This document shows positions 8,946 through 18,100 of a stretch of 38,981 bases of DNA, piece by piece. The DNA comes from Chloroflexota bacterium (lineage in GTDB: Bacteria > Chloroflexota > Anaerolineae > Anaerolineales > Anaerolineaceae). The notes beneath the pieces are model-generated. The model saw nothing but the letters and a program-made list of their open reading frames with translations. It ran no database searches and was not told where the DNA came from. The stretch covers positions 1 to 38,981 of the forward strand of contig JAKOSR010000065.1 in NCBI GenBank assembly GCA_029777225.1, given 5' to 3'. Numbering within the stretch: position 1 is the first letter of the stretch; each line of letters opens with the position of its first letter. The position numbers and the translations under genes are program-made.

Positions 8946-11837
8946 TTACCATTTCCGCTGGTCAGGCAAGTCAAAGTAGTCTACATCCCGCTTGGCAAGC
9001 TCGTCAAACCAGGGGAGAAGTGGATGGATGGATTCGATGTTTTTGATTTCGTCGCGGAGGCTGAGACGGCTGCCACTCTTGAGAAGATTGAGATATTGTT
9101 GCTGCCAGTCGCGCACCACAACCCTGCCACGGGTGGGCGGCTGGACCAAACCCTGAAGCTGGACCAAGGCAAACATCAGGTCTCCAGCGCTATTTTGTGC
9201 CAGGCGGGTGCGGGCTAATTCTGGTTGCCGGATGACTTCCAGCGCGTGCAAGGCGGAGCGAAGATAGCGAATGACCTGCAAGAAGGTGTTGTTTATGCCG
9301 CTAAAAAAGGACTGGTTGACCCGCACCAACCAGCGCACGGTCGGATTGGGGGACTGTTCGGATTGTTGCCAGAACCTGAAAAAGGATTCCGATGTGGTTT
9401 CCATTTGGGAGAGCAAATCGAGGGCGAGTTCAGGGTAAAAGCCCTGGTATTCAATCCTGTCCCAATTCCGGTTGAAGGCGGAGAGGGCGTCTTGTGTTTT
9501 AAAGAGGGGTTCCAGGCGAGCCTGTGAACGGTCCACTTTGGGCAGCTGTGCCCAATGTTTTTGTCTGATTTCGCCAAGCAAGGGCAGGACGATGGTGCGC
9601 CAATTCCTGCTGGTTTGGTCCAGTTGCTGGAGCACCAGCCAAGGAGAGTCCGCGTAGTTTACGGTCGGGCTGGTGCTGAGCAGCTGGCCCTGGCGACTAT
9701 CCTTTTGCCAATCCCGCACGTTAGCAAGCACCTGGATGGCCTCTTCGACACGCGCCTGATCCTCCAGGGGAAAATCCGCAGCTTTGAGGTCCATCTCTTC
9801 ATGCACCAAGGCTGAAAAGAGGGAGCCAAAAGCTTCGTGAAGTTGTTTATAGAGGCTGTAAAACCTGGGCAAATGAAGACGAACTTGTTCAAGCCCCTGT
9901 TGGTTGGCTGGCTCCTGCTTGAGAAGCTGGTGGTAGAGGTCGAGAGCCGCCTTTTGGATGGTGTCCAAGGGGCGTTGGCGTTCTTCCTCGGCAGGCGCGT
10001 CCAGGTGGAGGGTGGTGTATTCCAGCCATGGGAAGGGCCAGCTCTCCGCAAGGGCGCGGGCCTGGAGCTGCTCGAGGTCGATTGCCCCTGCCATTTCATC
10101 GACCAGGCTCAGTCCTTCTTCCAGCCAGGGTGGCGTGCCAAGCTCATTTATGACCTCAAGGGGTGTGGCCTGCAGGTTTTTGGCGAAGCACGTGAGGGTC
10201 TCAGAGGCTTGAGGGCCCGCGCGCAAGCGACGCATCCAGGCATCGACATCCTCGAGGTGGTCGAAGATGGTGTACAGGTAATCCATGGTGGGGTCCTGGA
10301 GAAAAAGGTCCCACAAGCTTTGGCGGGTTTTCGGTAAGTCCTCCTCGCCCCAGCTGTGATAAACCGCGCGGATGGAAGCGACCAGGTTGGTGAGCCAGGC
10401 CACCCGCTTGCGGGGTAAGTCGAGCCCATATTCCAGAAGAGCGTTGAGGTCCTGGCGGGCTGTCAGCAACCTGGCGCCGAGGGTTTCTCCGGGGGCAAGT
10501 TCGCGCCAACCCCGCAAGGTAGTGCTTAAGCGTTCGGCCAAAGCCCCCAGCTGCTGGAGAAGGTCAGCATCATCCGGGTTCTGTATCTGCTGGCGGATAA
10601 TGACCACGTGCAAGTTGTCCAGCGCTTCGGAAAGGAGGTCGGGGACGGGACTCAGGTCGGTGCCGGCAGGCAGGGCGGTTTCGCGGATGGAACGTAGCAT
10701 TTCATCGTAATCGGCAAGTCCGAGGTGCAGGTCCTTTAAGAGCCAGGCTGCCTCCGCCCAGCTTTCACTCATAAGGGCCACGAGCAGTTGAGCGAGGGGC
10801 TGGCGGGAATCCTCGCCCTCCATTGAAAGCAACTTTGCCGTAATCAGCCATTTGGGCTCGGTTTTTGCTTCTGCTTGCCCGGCAATCAGGCCAACCACTT
10901 CTTTGGCAGCGGCAAGGTTACCCTGCCCTGCCAACTGCATAACGAGCGTAGCGACGGCCTGGAAAAGTGGCCCAAATTCGACCGTCTGGCCGGCCCTCTC
11001 CAGTTTTGCTTTTGTCTCCAGGGCCAGGCGGAGCATTTGCGCGTCCTGCAGTTCCCGCGCCGCTTTTTTAATCACCAATTCATCTTCAATCACGCGCATG
11101 GAAAGATAAGTCTGCAGGTAATCAACCCGGAATTGGAGTTGGTCGATATCCTGTCCTGAAAGGGTCGCGCCGTTTGATGGCCAACCCACCTGGGTGGCGA
11201 GTTCCGGAGCTACCTGGCTGAAGAGGAGTGTGCCCTCATTAAAGAGCTGTTGGTAATCCACGTAGGGATCCACGGTGGCAGGCAGTGCACTTGGGTCAAA
11301 AAGCAGGCCATTACCCCAGTCAATGAAGGAAAGTTTATCCTTCTCACGCTCCCAAAAGATATGCTCCATCTTGACATCATTCCAAATGACGCCGCGCTGG
11401 TGAACCTGTTTGAGCAGCTCAAACGCTGCGCCCAAGACCTTGAGAACGAGGACCTGGGAAAAGTTGGCTTCCCCCTGGTAAAGTTGCTTTAACAAGGAAG
11501 AGATGGACTCGCCCTGCACCTGTTCACTAATGATGAAGTAATTGGAAGTGTGGGATGTACCCTGGATACTTTCATCCATAAGGAGTGGGGTGTGAATTTG
11601 CAGGCCATTGCGCCTGGCTTCCACACCGCCCAGTTGTTTGAGGATTTGACCTTCACTTTCGATTTGAACAGCCTGGCGCACGATGGTACCCCCGGAGACG
11701 TTCTGCAGGGGTCGCTTGAGAACGCCTGACTGGTCTGCCAGTTCCTGACGTACCCGCAGCACTTCGCCGGCATCTCCTGACCCAATGACCTCGAGCAGCT
11801 GCCAGCTTTTTTCTCTTCCACGTACTGATTTGGCCAT
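8946..11837 (-). CDS. Long divergent kinase-like protein with large helical C-terminal region
   Basis: The product is 963 residues from the ATG at 11837. The frame stays open to a GTG at 11888, but MAKSVRGREKSW directly before the fold is preferred. Residues 12-180 form a kinase-like N-lobe and active site: EVIGSGDAGEVL (glycine loop intact), GVLKRP (Lys41), catalytic loop IWNDVKMEHIFW (Asp154, Lys156, His159) and IDWGNG (Asp173) in place of DFG. HRD is therefore WND and the metal-binding Asn is His. The remaining 780 residues are helical, rich in Leu, Gln and Trp, without recognised motifs, and possibly a repeat scaffold. It is the first gene of a three-gene operon with the short kinase-like protein and the TPR membrane protein. 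A TATAAT ends six bases before the ATG with no Shine-Dalgarno, which suggests a leaderless transcript. Confidence 0.85.
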   Translation of the reverse strand: MAKSVRGREKSWQLLEVIGSGDAGEVLRVRQELADQSGVLKRPLQNVSGGTIVRQAVQIESEGQILKQLGGVEARRNGLQIHTPLLMDESIQGTSHTSNYFIISEQVQGESISSLLKQLYQGEANFSQVLVLKVLGAAFELLKQVHQRGVIWNDVKMEHIFWEREKDKLSFIDWGNGLLFDPSALPATVDPYVDYQQLFNEGTLLFSQVAPELATQVGWPSNGATLSGQDIDQLQFRVDYLQTYLSMRVIEDELVIKKAARELQDAQMLRLALETKAKLERAGQTVEFGPLFQAVATLVMQLAGQGNLAAAKEVVGLIAGQAEAKTEPKWLITAKLLSMEGEDSRQPLAQLLVALMSESWAEAAWLLKDLHLGLADYDEMLRSIRETALPAGTDLSPVPDLLSEALDNLHVVIIRQQIQNPDDADLLQQLGALAERLSTTLRGWRELAPGETLGARLLTARQDLNALLEYGLDLPRKRVAWLTNLVASIRAVYHSWGEEDLPKTRQSLWDLFLQDPTMDYLYTIFDHLEDVDAWMRRLRAGPQASETLTCFAKNLQATPLEVINELGTPPWLEEGLSLVDEMAGAIDLEQLQARALAESWPFPWLEYTTLHLDAPAEEERQRPLDTIQKAALDLYHQLLKQEPANQQGLEQVRLHLPRFYSLYKQLHEAFGSLFSALVHEEMDLKAADFPLEDQARVEEAIQVLANVRDWQKDSRQGQLLSTSPTVNYADSPWLVLQQLDQTSRNWRTIVLPLLGEIRQKHWAQLPKVDRSQARLEPLFKTQDALSAFNRNWDRIEYQGFYPELALDLLSQMETTSESFFRFWQQSEQSPNPTVRWLVRVNQSFFSGINNTFLQVIRYLRSALHALEVIRQPELARTRLAQNSAGDLMFALVQLQGLVQPPTRGRVVVRDWQQQYLNLLKSGSRLSLRDEIKNIESIHPLLPWFDELAKRDVDYFDLPDQRKW

Positions 11838-11843
11838 GTTGCC

Positions 11844-11869
11844 ATTATATACCAGCCGGGAAATGTCAA
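11844..11869 (-). promoter_or_regulatory. Possible promoter of the kinase-like/TPR operon (leaderless geometry)
   Basis: On the minus strand there is a perfect TATAAT (11844-11849), and TTGACA (11864-11869) lies 14 bp upstream, which is shorter than the ideal 17. The -10 ends six bases before the ATG at 11837, so transcription would start at or next to the start codon. No Shine-Dalgarno is present. The short spacer lowers confidence. Confidence 0.45.
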
Positions 11870-11928
11870 AAGCACGGGGAGAGGGCACGTCAGAAAGCGC
11901 TCTACCGCTGGAACTCTGCCGGTTTACC

Positions 11929-11957
11929 TTGACCGAAATGCATTCAAAGGTTAGGAT
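11929..11957 (+). promoter_or_regulatory. Sigma-70-type promoter of serC
   Basis: TTGACC (11929-11934), a 17-bp spacer and TAGGAT (11952-11957) match the primary sigma factor consensus at 5/6 and 4/6. Transcription would start near 11964, leaving a leader of about 90 nt before serC. Confidence 0.65.
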
Positions 11958-11963
11958 TTTAAT

Positions 11964-12054
11964 AGTTGCAAGCCACGCGGTTACTCACCCTAGCCAGGCT
12001 CATGAAGCTTGCCCAAAATGTGACATCAGATAATTAAAAGGAGATGAGTTCGAA
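11964..12054 (+). promoter_or_regulatory. Foldable 5' leader of serC, class unknown
   Basis: The leader can close with GCAAGC (11968-11973) against GCTTGC (12007-12012). Inside lies a 5-bp hairpin of GGTTA (11979-11983) with TAGCC (11991-11995, one G-U pair) and a 7-nt loop. AAAAGGAG follows just before the start codon. I do not recognise a known riboswitch, and the length and fold alone are weak evidence of regulation. Confidence 0.3.
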
Positions 12055-13146
12055 ATGATGGAATACGGGCGTATCTACAATTTTTCTGCAGGTCCCAGCA
12101 TGTTACCCCTTCCAGTGCTCGAAGAAGTACGCGACGAATTATTGAATTATCGCGGTTCGGGCATGTGCGTCATGGAAATGAGTCACCGCAGCAAGGTTTT
12201 TGACAACATCATTTGCGAGGCTGAAGCCGACCTGCGCCAACTCATGAACATTCCCTCCAACTACAAGGTTCTTTTCATCCAAGGCGGCGCCACGCTGCAG
12301 TTCGCGGGCATCCCGATGAACCTGCTAAAGAACGGGGTGGCGGATTACATCGTGACGGGCTATTGGTCCAAGAAAGCTTTCAGTGAAGCCAAAAAGTACG
12401 GCAAAATCAACTTACTGGCCAGCAGCGAGGATAAGAACTACAGCTACATCCCTGAGCTCGACGACCTGCCAGTGGCAGCGGACGCGGATTATGTTTACAT
12501 CTGCGAGAATGAAACCATCCACGGTACGACCTACCAGGAACTACCGAACACGAAGGGGAAGGTGTTGGTCTCTGACCAATCTTCCATGTTCCTCTCGCAG
12601 CCATGCAATGTCGCGGATTACGGGCTTATCTACGCCGGGGCGCAGAAAAACGTAGGGCCGGCCGGGCTAGTCATCACGATTATCCGCGAGGACTTAATCC
12701 GCAAAGAATTGGATAACAAGGTGCCCACCTATATCCGCTTTGACACCCACGCGGAAAACAATTCCATGTACAACACCCCCAACTGCTGGGCTATTTACGT
12801 GTGCGGCAAGGTATTCAAGTACCTGCAGAAGCTGGGCGGGCTGGAGGTCATGCACCAAATGAACCTGGCCAAGGCCAAACCGCTCTATGATTTCCTGGAC
12901 GCTAGTGAAATGTTCCGTGGAACAGTCGCCAAGAAATATCGCTCGTTGATGAATGTCCCGTTCGTGACCAAGGACGCCGAATTGGATGCCCAAGTGGTGG
13001 CGGCCAGCAAGGTTGCTGGATTTGACAACCTCAAAGGGCACAAATCGGTCGGTGGTTTACGCGCTTCGATTTACAACGCCATGCCCAAGGAAGGCGTTGA
13101 CGCCCTGGTGGACTTCCTCAAGGATTTTGAGGCAAAGAACATCTAA
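12055..13146 (+). CDS. serC: Phosphoserine aminotransferase
   Basis: SerC is a PLP-dependent class V aminotransferase that converts 3-phosphohydroxypyruvate and glutamate to phosphoserine in serine synthesis, and can also serve the pyridoxine pathway. The 363-residue product begins with the family hallmark YNFSAGPSMLPLPVLEE, has the conserved GMCVMEMSHRSKVF segment and the substrate-side QGGAT, and ends in the active-site YAGAQKNVGPAG with Lys198 as the Schiff-base lysine. Length is normal. There are two tandem ATGs (12055, 12058), and AAAAGGAGA lies 10-17 bases upstream. It stands alone, with its own promoter and a bidirectional-looking terminator behind it. No serA or serB is visible in the window. 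Confidence 0.97.
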   Translation: MMEYGRIYNFSAGPSMLPLPVLEEVRDELLNYRGSGMCVMEMSHRSKVFDNIICEAEADLRQLMNIPSNYKVLFIQGGATLQFAGIPMNLLKNGVADYIVTGYWSKKAFSEAKKYGKINLLASSEDKNYSYIPELDDLPVAADADYVYICENETIHGTTYQELPNTKGKVLVSDQSSMFLSQPCNVADYGLIYAGAQKNVGPAGLVITIIREDLIRKELDNKVPTYIRFDTHAENNSMYNTPNCWAIYVCGKVFKYLQKLGGLEVMHQMNLAKAKPLYDFLDASEMFRGTVAKKYRSLMNVPFVTKDAELDAQVVAASKVAGFDNLKGHKSVGGLRASIYNAMPKEGVDALVDFLKDFEAKNI

Positions 13147-13162
13147 ATCTTACAGATTAAAA

Positions 13163-13193
13163 CACAGATGCCCGGGTTTTCCGGGCATCTGTG
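13163..13193. terminator. Shared hairpin terminator between convergent serC and the 73-residue gene
   Basis: A perfect 13-bp stem (13163-13175 with 13181-13193) with loop GTTTT sits between the convergent stops. On the minus strand it is followed by TTTTAATCT, and on the plus strand by the weaker ATTCTTGGTTCT. It can serve both genes, better for the minus-strand one. Confidence 0.8.
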
Positions 13194-13203
13194 ATTCTTG
13201 GTT

Positions 13204-13425
13204 CTATTTGGCGGTGTTGATTTCTACTAACACCTTATCAACCATTTCGGGGGTTACGCCGTATTGCTTGACCTGCGGCATGTTGAGCAGGGATTTAAGG
13301 GCCATGCCTTTTGCGAGACCAATCATCGGGTTTTTCGTGATGCCGGGTACGTATTTTTCAAGAATCTCGACCGCTTTTTTATCCTTGAGTAATTCGCCCA
13401 CTTTACTTTCCAATGTAAAAGCCAT
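13204..13425 (-). CDS. Small helical conserved protein (DUF1858-like appearance)
   Basis: The 73-residue product is all-helical in appearance, with VGELLKDKKAVEILEKYVPG followed by a segment NPMIGLAKGMALKSLLNMPQ. The first part resembles the DUF1858/ScdA-N-type helical domain and the small domain often appended to esterases or sugar-active enzymes in other bacteria (GELL...A..ILEKY.PG), but the cysteines typical of DUF1858 are absent. The function is unknown. The start is clear: AAAGGAG lies 5-11 bases before the ATG at 13425. It follows comM on the minus strand with a 94-bp gap and ends at the shared terminator, so it may be a free-standing transcription unit. Confidence 0.8.
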   Translation of the reverse strand: MAFTLESKVGELLKDKKAVEILEKYVPGITKNPMIGLAKGMALKSLLNMPQVKQYGVTPEMVDKVLVEINTAK

Positions 13426-13519
13426 AATTCTCCTTTAGTATTTTGAAGTTGCTGCACCAATTATAAAACCGAAATATGAAAGAACTATCGGTTCTAAAAG
13501 ATTGGGCGGTGGGAAGAAA

Positions 13520-15043
13520 CTAGGAGTCGCGCTCACGGGCGCGGTACTGGAGCGCTTCGGCGAGGTGGGTGGTGCTGATGGCGGAGTCACCTGCCAAATC
13601 CGCAATGGTTCGGGCCAGCTTGAGCACGCGATGGTATCCCCGGGCGGTGAGCTGAAGTTGTTTCATCGCGGTCTTCATCAGGGAGGTGCAAGCTTCATCC
13701 AGGGGGCAGTAAAGCCGGATTTCCGCGGGAGTCATGTCGGCGTTGGAGACAAGCCGCGTGCCGGTAAACCGTTGGGTCTGGCGTGAACGCGCCGCCTCCA
13801 CACGAGCCTGGATTACCGAGGATGGTTCCCCCTGGCGCTGGCTGCTTAATTTTTGAAAATCCACCCGGGGAACGTGGACGTGGATGTCGATACGATCGAG
13901 GAGTGGACCTGAAATACGCTTCTGGTAATTGGTTATCACGGATGGCGCGCAGGTGCACTGGCGCATGTTATCGCCATAATAACCGCAGGGGCAGGGATTC
14001 ATAGCGCCAATGAGCATGAAATTTGCTGGAAAAGTGAGTGAGCCGTTGGCGCGGCTGATGGTGACAACTTTATCCTCGATGGGTTGGCGTAACACTTCGA
14101 GGATGCGCTGGCCAAACTCGGGCAATTCATCCAGGAAAAGCACGCCACGATGGGCCAGGGAAATTTCACCAGGATGGGGTTGGTTTCCGCCGCCCACAAG
14201 CCCCGCGTGGCTGATGGTGTGATGCGGAGAACGGAAGGGCCGTTGCTGGATGAGCGGAGTTTCCATGGGGAGCATGTCGCAAATGGAATAGATGCGGGTA
14301 ACCTCGAGGGCTTCATCAAGGCTAAGGCGGGGGAGGATGGAAGTTATCGCGCGGGCGAGCAAGGTCTTCCCCGCGCCTGGTGGGCCGGAGAGCAAGACGT
14401 TGTGACCGCCAGCCGCGGCAACCTCAAGCGCCCGTTTGACGTGCTCCTGCCCCTTGATTTCGCTGAAATCAATGCGGGAAAAGAGGGGTGTGTTCGTTGG
14501 GATATCCGCCGCAAGCGCGGGTGCGATAATCGATTCGCCGACCAAATGGGCGTAAAGCGCGGCAAGGGAATCGACCGGGATGACTTCCAGGTCCGGGATG
14601 AGGGCTGCTTCCGCGGCATCCGCGGCCGGGACGAAAAGCCGGCGGTAGCCTTCCTGCCTGGCAAGAGCGGCCATGGCCAGTACACCACGTACATGCCGTA
14701 CGGTACCATCGAGGGAGAGTTCGCCGACCACCAAAGCGCTTTCGAGCGCTTCAGGCGCAACCAATTCTTCCGTGACCAGTACACCCAAGGCAATTGGCAG
14801 GTCGAAGGAGGGACCTTCCTTGCGCACGGAAGCGGGGGCGAGGTTTACCGTGAGTGGTTTGCGGGGGTAGGAGAGGCCGGCGTTCTTGATGGCGGAAAAG
14901 ACTCGCTCGCGGCTTTCCTTGACCGCCTCGTCTGGAAGACCAACGATGGACATCTTTGGAAGCCCCTGACCGTAGTCGACCTCGACTTCCACGACCACGC
15001 CGTCGAGCCCAATTACAGCACAGGAATATACGCGGGCAAGCAT
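13520..15043 (-). CDS. comM: Mg-chelatase-like AAA+ ATPase ComM (YifB family)
   Basis: ComM/YifB proteins are hexameric AAA+ helicases that promote branch migration when transformed or homologous DNA is integrated. The frame is open to 15316, but the conserved N-terminus MLARVYSCAVIGLDG begins at 15043 (507 residues, typical length). The ATG two codons earlier, at 15049, is possible. Seen: the Lon-protease-like N-domain with GLPKMSIVGLPDEAVKESRE, Walker A LLSGPPGAGKT, Walker B VLFLDELPEF, a zinc-ribbon-like CPCGYYGDNMRQCTC, and the C-terminal Mg_chelatase_C segment with RGYHRVLKLARTIADLAG. No Shine-Dalgarno is present. A -35/-10 pair ends seven bases before the chosen ATG, supporting a leaderless start at 15043. 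Confidence 0.96.
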   Translation of the reverse strand: MLARVYSCAVIGLDGVVVEVEVDYGQGLPKMSIVGLPDEAVKESRERVFSAIKNAGLSYPRKPLTVNLAPASVRKEGPSFDLPIALGVLVTEELVAPEALESALVVGELSLDGTVRHVRGVLAMAALARQEGYRRLFVPAADAAEAALIPDLEVIPVDSLAALYAHLVGESIIAPALAADIPTNTPLFSRIDFSEIKGQEHVKRALEVAAAGGHNVLLSGPPGAGKTLLARAITSILPRLSLDEALEVTRIYSICDMLPMETPLIQQRPFRSPHHTISHAGLVGGGNQPHPGEISLAHRGVLFLDELPEFGQRILEVLRQPIEDKVVTISRANGSLTFPANFMLIGAMNPCPCGYYGDNMRQCTCAPSVITNYQKRISGPLLDRIDIHVHVPRVDFQKLSSQRQGEPSSVIQARVEAARSRQTQRFTGTRLVSNADMTPAEIRLYCPLDEACTSLMKTAMKQLQLTARGYHRVLKLARTIADLAGDSAISTTHLAEALQYRARERDS

Positions 15044-15050
15044 GGGCATA

Positions 15051-15079
15051 AGTTTATGATGCTGGGAGGGAAAAGTCAA
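15051..15079 (-). promoter_or_regulatory. Promoter of comM with leaderless geometry
   Basis: On the minus strand, TTGACT (15074-15079), a 17-bp spacer and TAAACT (15051-15056) are followed by seven bases and then the ATG at 15043. The upstream ATG at 15049 would lie one base after the -10, so it could not be transcribed from this promoter. Confidence 0.55.
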
Positions 15080-15174
15080 CGTAAAAACGCGAAATATGCC
15101 TGGAAAAGGCGCCAGGGAGTCTTTCCATGTTAAAATGCATGAGCTTTTGCACCTCAACATCACCGGAGCTAAAC

Positions 15175-18100
15175 ATGAAAATAGATAAGAGACCGACAAA
15201 AGCGGCCAAACGGATTGCCATATTCGCCGCTGTTTTGCTGTTCCTTGGCCTGGCTTTTGGTTCCACCCAGGCCCAATCCACGCCGGGCGGCTGGCTGCCT
15301 TTTGGGGAAAACCCAACCCAAGGCGGGCCAGTGGTGGAGCTGGTCAGCGCCGACGGGAATGAAATTGTGCTGCAGGCCAGTTTTGCAGGCATCGAGTACA
15401 CCACCGTGGAAATTGACGGCAGCAGCTACACTTCCTTGAGTGCAGCGGGATACGACACTGCAGGTGCTGTTGGACAGCCGGCGCTACCCGTGGTCCACCG
15501 CCTGATTGAAATCCCTTATGGCGCGCAGGTGGACATTGAGGTCACCTCGTTGGTCAGCCAGGTCATCAAAATGGATTTGGCTGGATTGCGTTACCCAATC
15601 GTTCCCCGGCAGCCTGCGCAACCGAAATGTGGGGACCCCATCCCCAACGTGGTGCCAGACAGGCTGACTTATCAATCGGCCCAATCAGTGCCACAATCCC
15701 CTGTGACCATCGTAAAGGAAACCATGGTGAGGGGGCACCGACTCATCATGCTGGAAATGGCGCCGGTGCGCTATAACCCCGCCTCGGCTGAGCTGGATAC
15801 CATCTCGGAAGTAAACATCCGGCTCAAACTTACCGGAAGCGATGTAGCCAACACCCTGGTCGAGTTGAATCGTTTGAGCTCAAGCTCGTTTGATGATGTT
15901 TTGAGCGGTTCCGTGATGAATTACAACCTGGGACAAACCTCGCTAGCCAGCAAAACCGGTGAGCGATACCTGATCATCACCGCGAACGCGTATGAAAGCG
16001 CGCTTGCCTCATTTGTGAGCCTGAAGCAAAGCCAGGGGTTTTCAGTCAGCCTGGTCAATCTGAGCACCACGGGGACCGACACGACCAGCATCAAAAATTA
16101 CATCCGTGGACAATACCAGGGCACGACACCACCTGTGTACGTCCTCCTGGTGGGCGATTACAACGATGGCGAAGATTCACTGACCAACTGGCCATTCCGT
16201 TCGTCAGGTCAATCCAGTTACCGCACGGACCTGGAATACTTCACCATGGACGGGAACACTGATTTTGTTCCCGACATGCTGTATGGACGGTTTCCGGTGA
16301 GGGATGTGGTCCAGGTGGGCAACATCACCGCGAAATTAGTGGCTTACGAGGCTGCCAATGGCTCTGAGGTGTGGGTTAAAAAAGCGGAATTTTTAGCCTC
16401 CAACGACAGCAGTTTCTATGATGTGGCTGAAGCGACACATAACTACGTAATTAACACCTATACCCTGCCCAAAGGTTACAGCGGCATCTTCCCGAATAAC
16501 CCACAGCCTGGAGGAGACAAGATTTATGCCATCACGTATGGTGGAACAGGCGCGAACGCGGTCACTTCGATGAATGACGACCGGTCCTTCGTGGTCTATA
16601 GCGGACACGGGGCTTCCACGTTTTGGGATAACCCGCGCGTTACACAAACGGACATCCGCAACCTGACTGGTGTGGCAATCCCCTACATCGGCTCACATGC
16701 CTGCGTGACGGCGGACTTTAACACCAACGAATCCTTTGGAGACACATGGATTGTTGAGCCCGTGAATGGCGCACTCACCTACCTGGGCGCGAGCGACAAC
16801 TCCTATTGGGATGAAGATGACCTCCTGGAGCGGACCATCTTTGATACGCTTTACGCGGACCCGGCGATGGTGAACGTGCCTTCAGTTGGCGCGTTCAGAC
16901 AGGCTGGCCTGCTGGCAGTGGACGATTCGGGCTCCTCGTTGGGTAACTACTACTGGGAGGAATACCACATCTTTGGTGACCCCAGCTTAAAAATTACACT
17001 CAAACCCAAGTATCCTGATTTTAGCGTTTCCGTTACACCTGGCACTGCAAAGGTATGCAACACGGGTAGCGTCCAGGCCGAGGTCAGCCTTGGAAGTCAG
17101 AACAACTTCGCATCCCCGGTGAACCTGAATACCTCCACAGTGACAGGGTTTGGCAGCCAGCTTAACCCTGCTTCGCCCATTGTCCCTCCCAACAGCACTA
17201 CGTTGACCCTAAGCGGGAATGGAACTGCAACGCTTGGAACACAGACTGTGGTTGTGACTGGAACGTCCGGCAGCCTGACCCACAGCGCTGAGCTGGCCTT
17301 GTCTGTTTACCCACAGGTGAGCACCGGGCCACAACTTAGCCAGCCTGGCAACGGGGCCGTGAACGTATCGCCAAAACCAACCTTCAGTTGGGTCGCCATC
17401 CCACAGGCAGAAACCTACACCCTCGAAGTTGCCACGGACGCGGCGTTTACACACGTGGTCATCTCCAAGCCTGGCATCACCACAAGCACCTACACGCCAC
17501 TCAACGACCTGCCCACTGATACCGCGTTTTACTGGCGAGTTTCCGCGGTTAATATTTGTGGATCGGCTGTCAGCGCAGAGGCCTTCAGCTTTACAACACG
17601 CCCAGGGCCTGGCGATTGCCCGGTAGGAACCGTGAAATCGTCCATCTTCGTTGAGGATTTTGAAACAGGAATGGATGGCTGGAGTGAGCAAACCAATAGC
17701 TACTACGGCGTTAAGTGGGAGCTGACCACCGTACGTGCGCTTTCGCCCAGCCACGCGGTTTTGGCCACGGTACCTGAGAAAATAAGCGACCAGCGGCTTG
17801 CCTCGCCTGCGCTGGCCGTTCCACAATCAGCTAACCCGATTTCCCTGATTTTCTGGCACCGGTGGACCTTTGACAGCCAGACTTCCTGCAACGATGGTGG
17901 CATTTTGGAGTCTTCAGTCAATAACGGAACAACTTGGAAAATCGTGCCTGTCACCAGCATCCTGACTACACCTTACAACGGCGTTATTGCCAGTGGAAGT
18001 TATAACCCGATGACGGGAAAAACCGCCTGGTGCGGCACCTCGGACTGGGTGCGCTCCGTGGTGGATTTGGAGAGTTTCAAGGGTCAGACGGTACAATTCC

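Noticed and set aside
14150..15133. Long plus-strand reading frame opposite comM (327 codons)
   Set aside because: It is antisense to the conserved ComM motifs and lacks recognisable protein features and a good ribosome site.
15044..15316. N-terminal extension of the comM frame (about 90 residues)
   Set aside because: The extension has no similarity to ComM N-termini, overlaps the signal-peptide region of the C25 gene on the other strand, and the promoter lies inside it.
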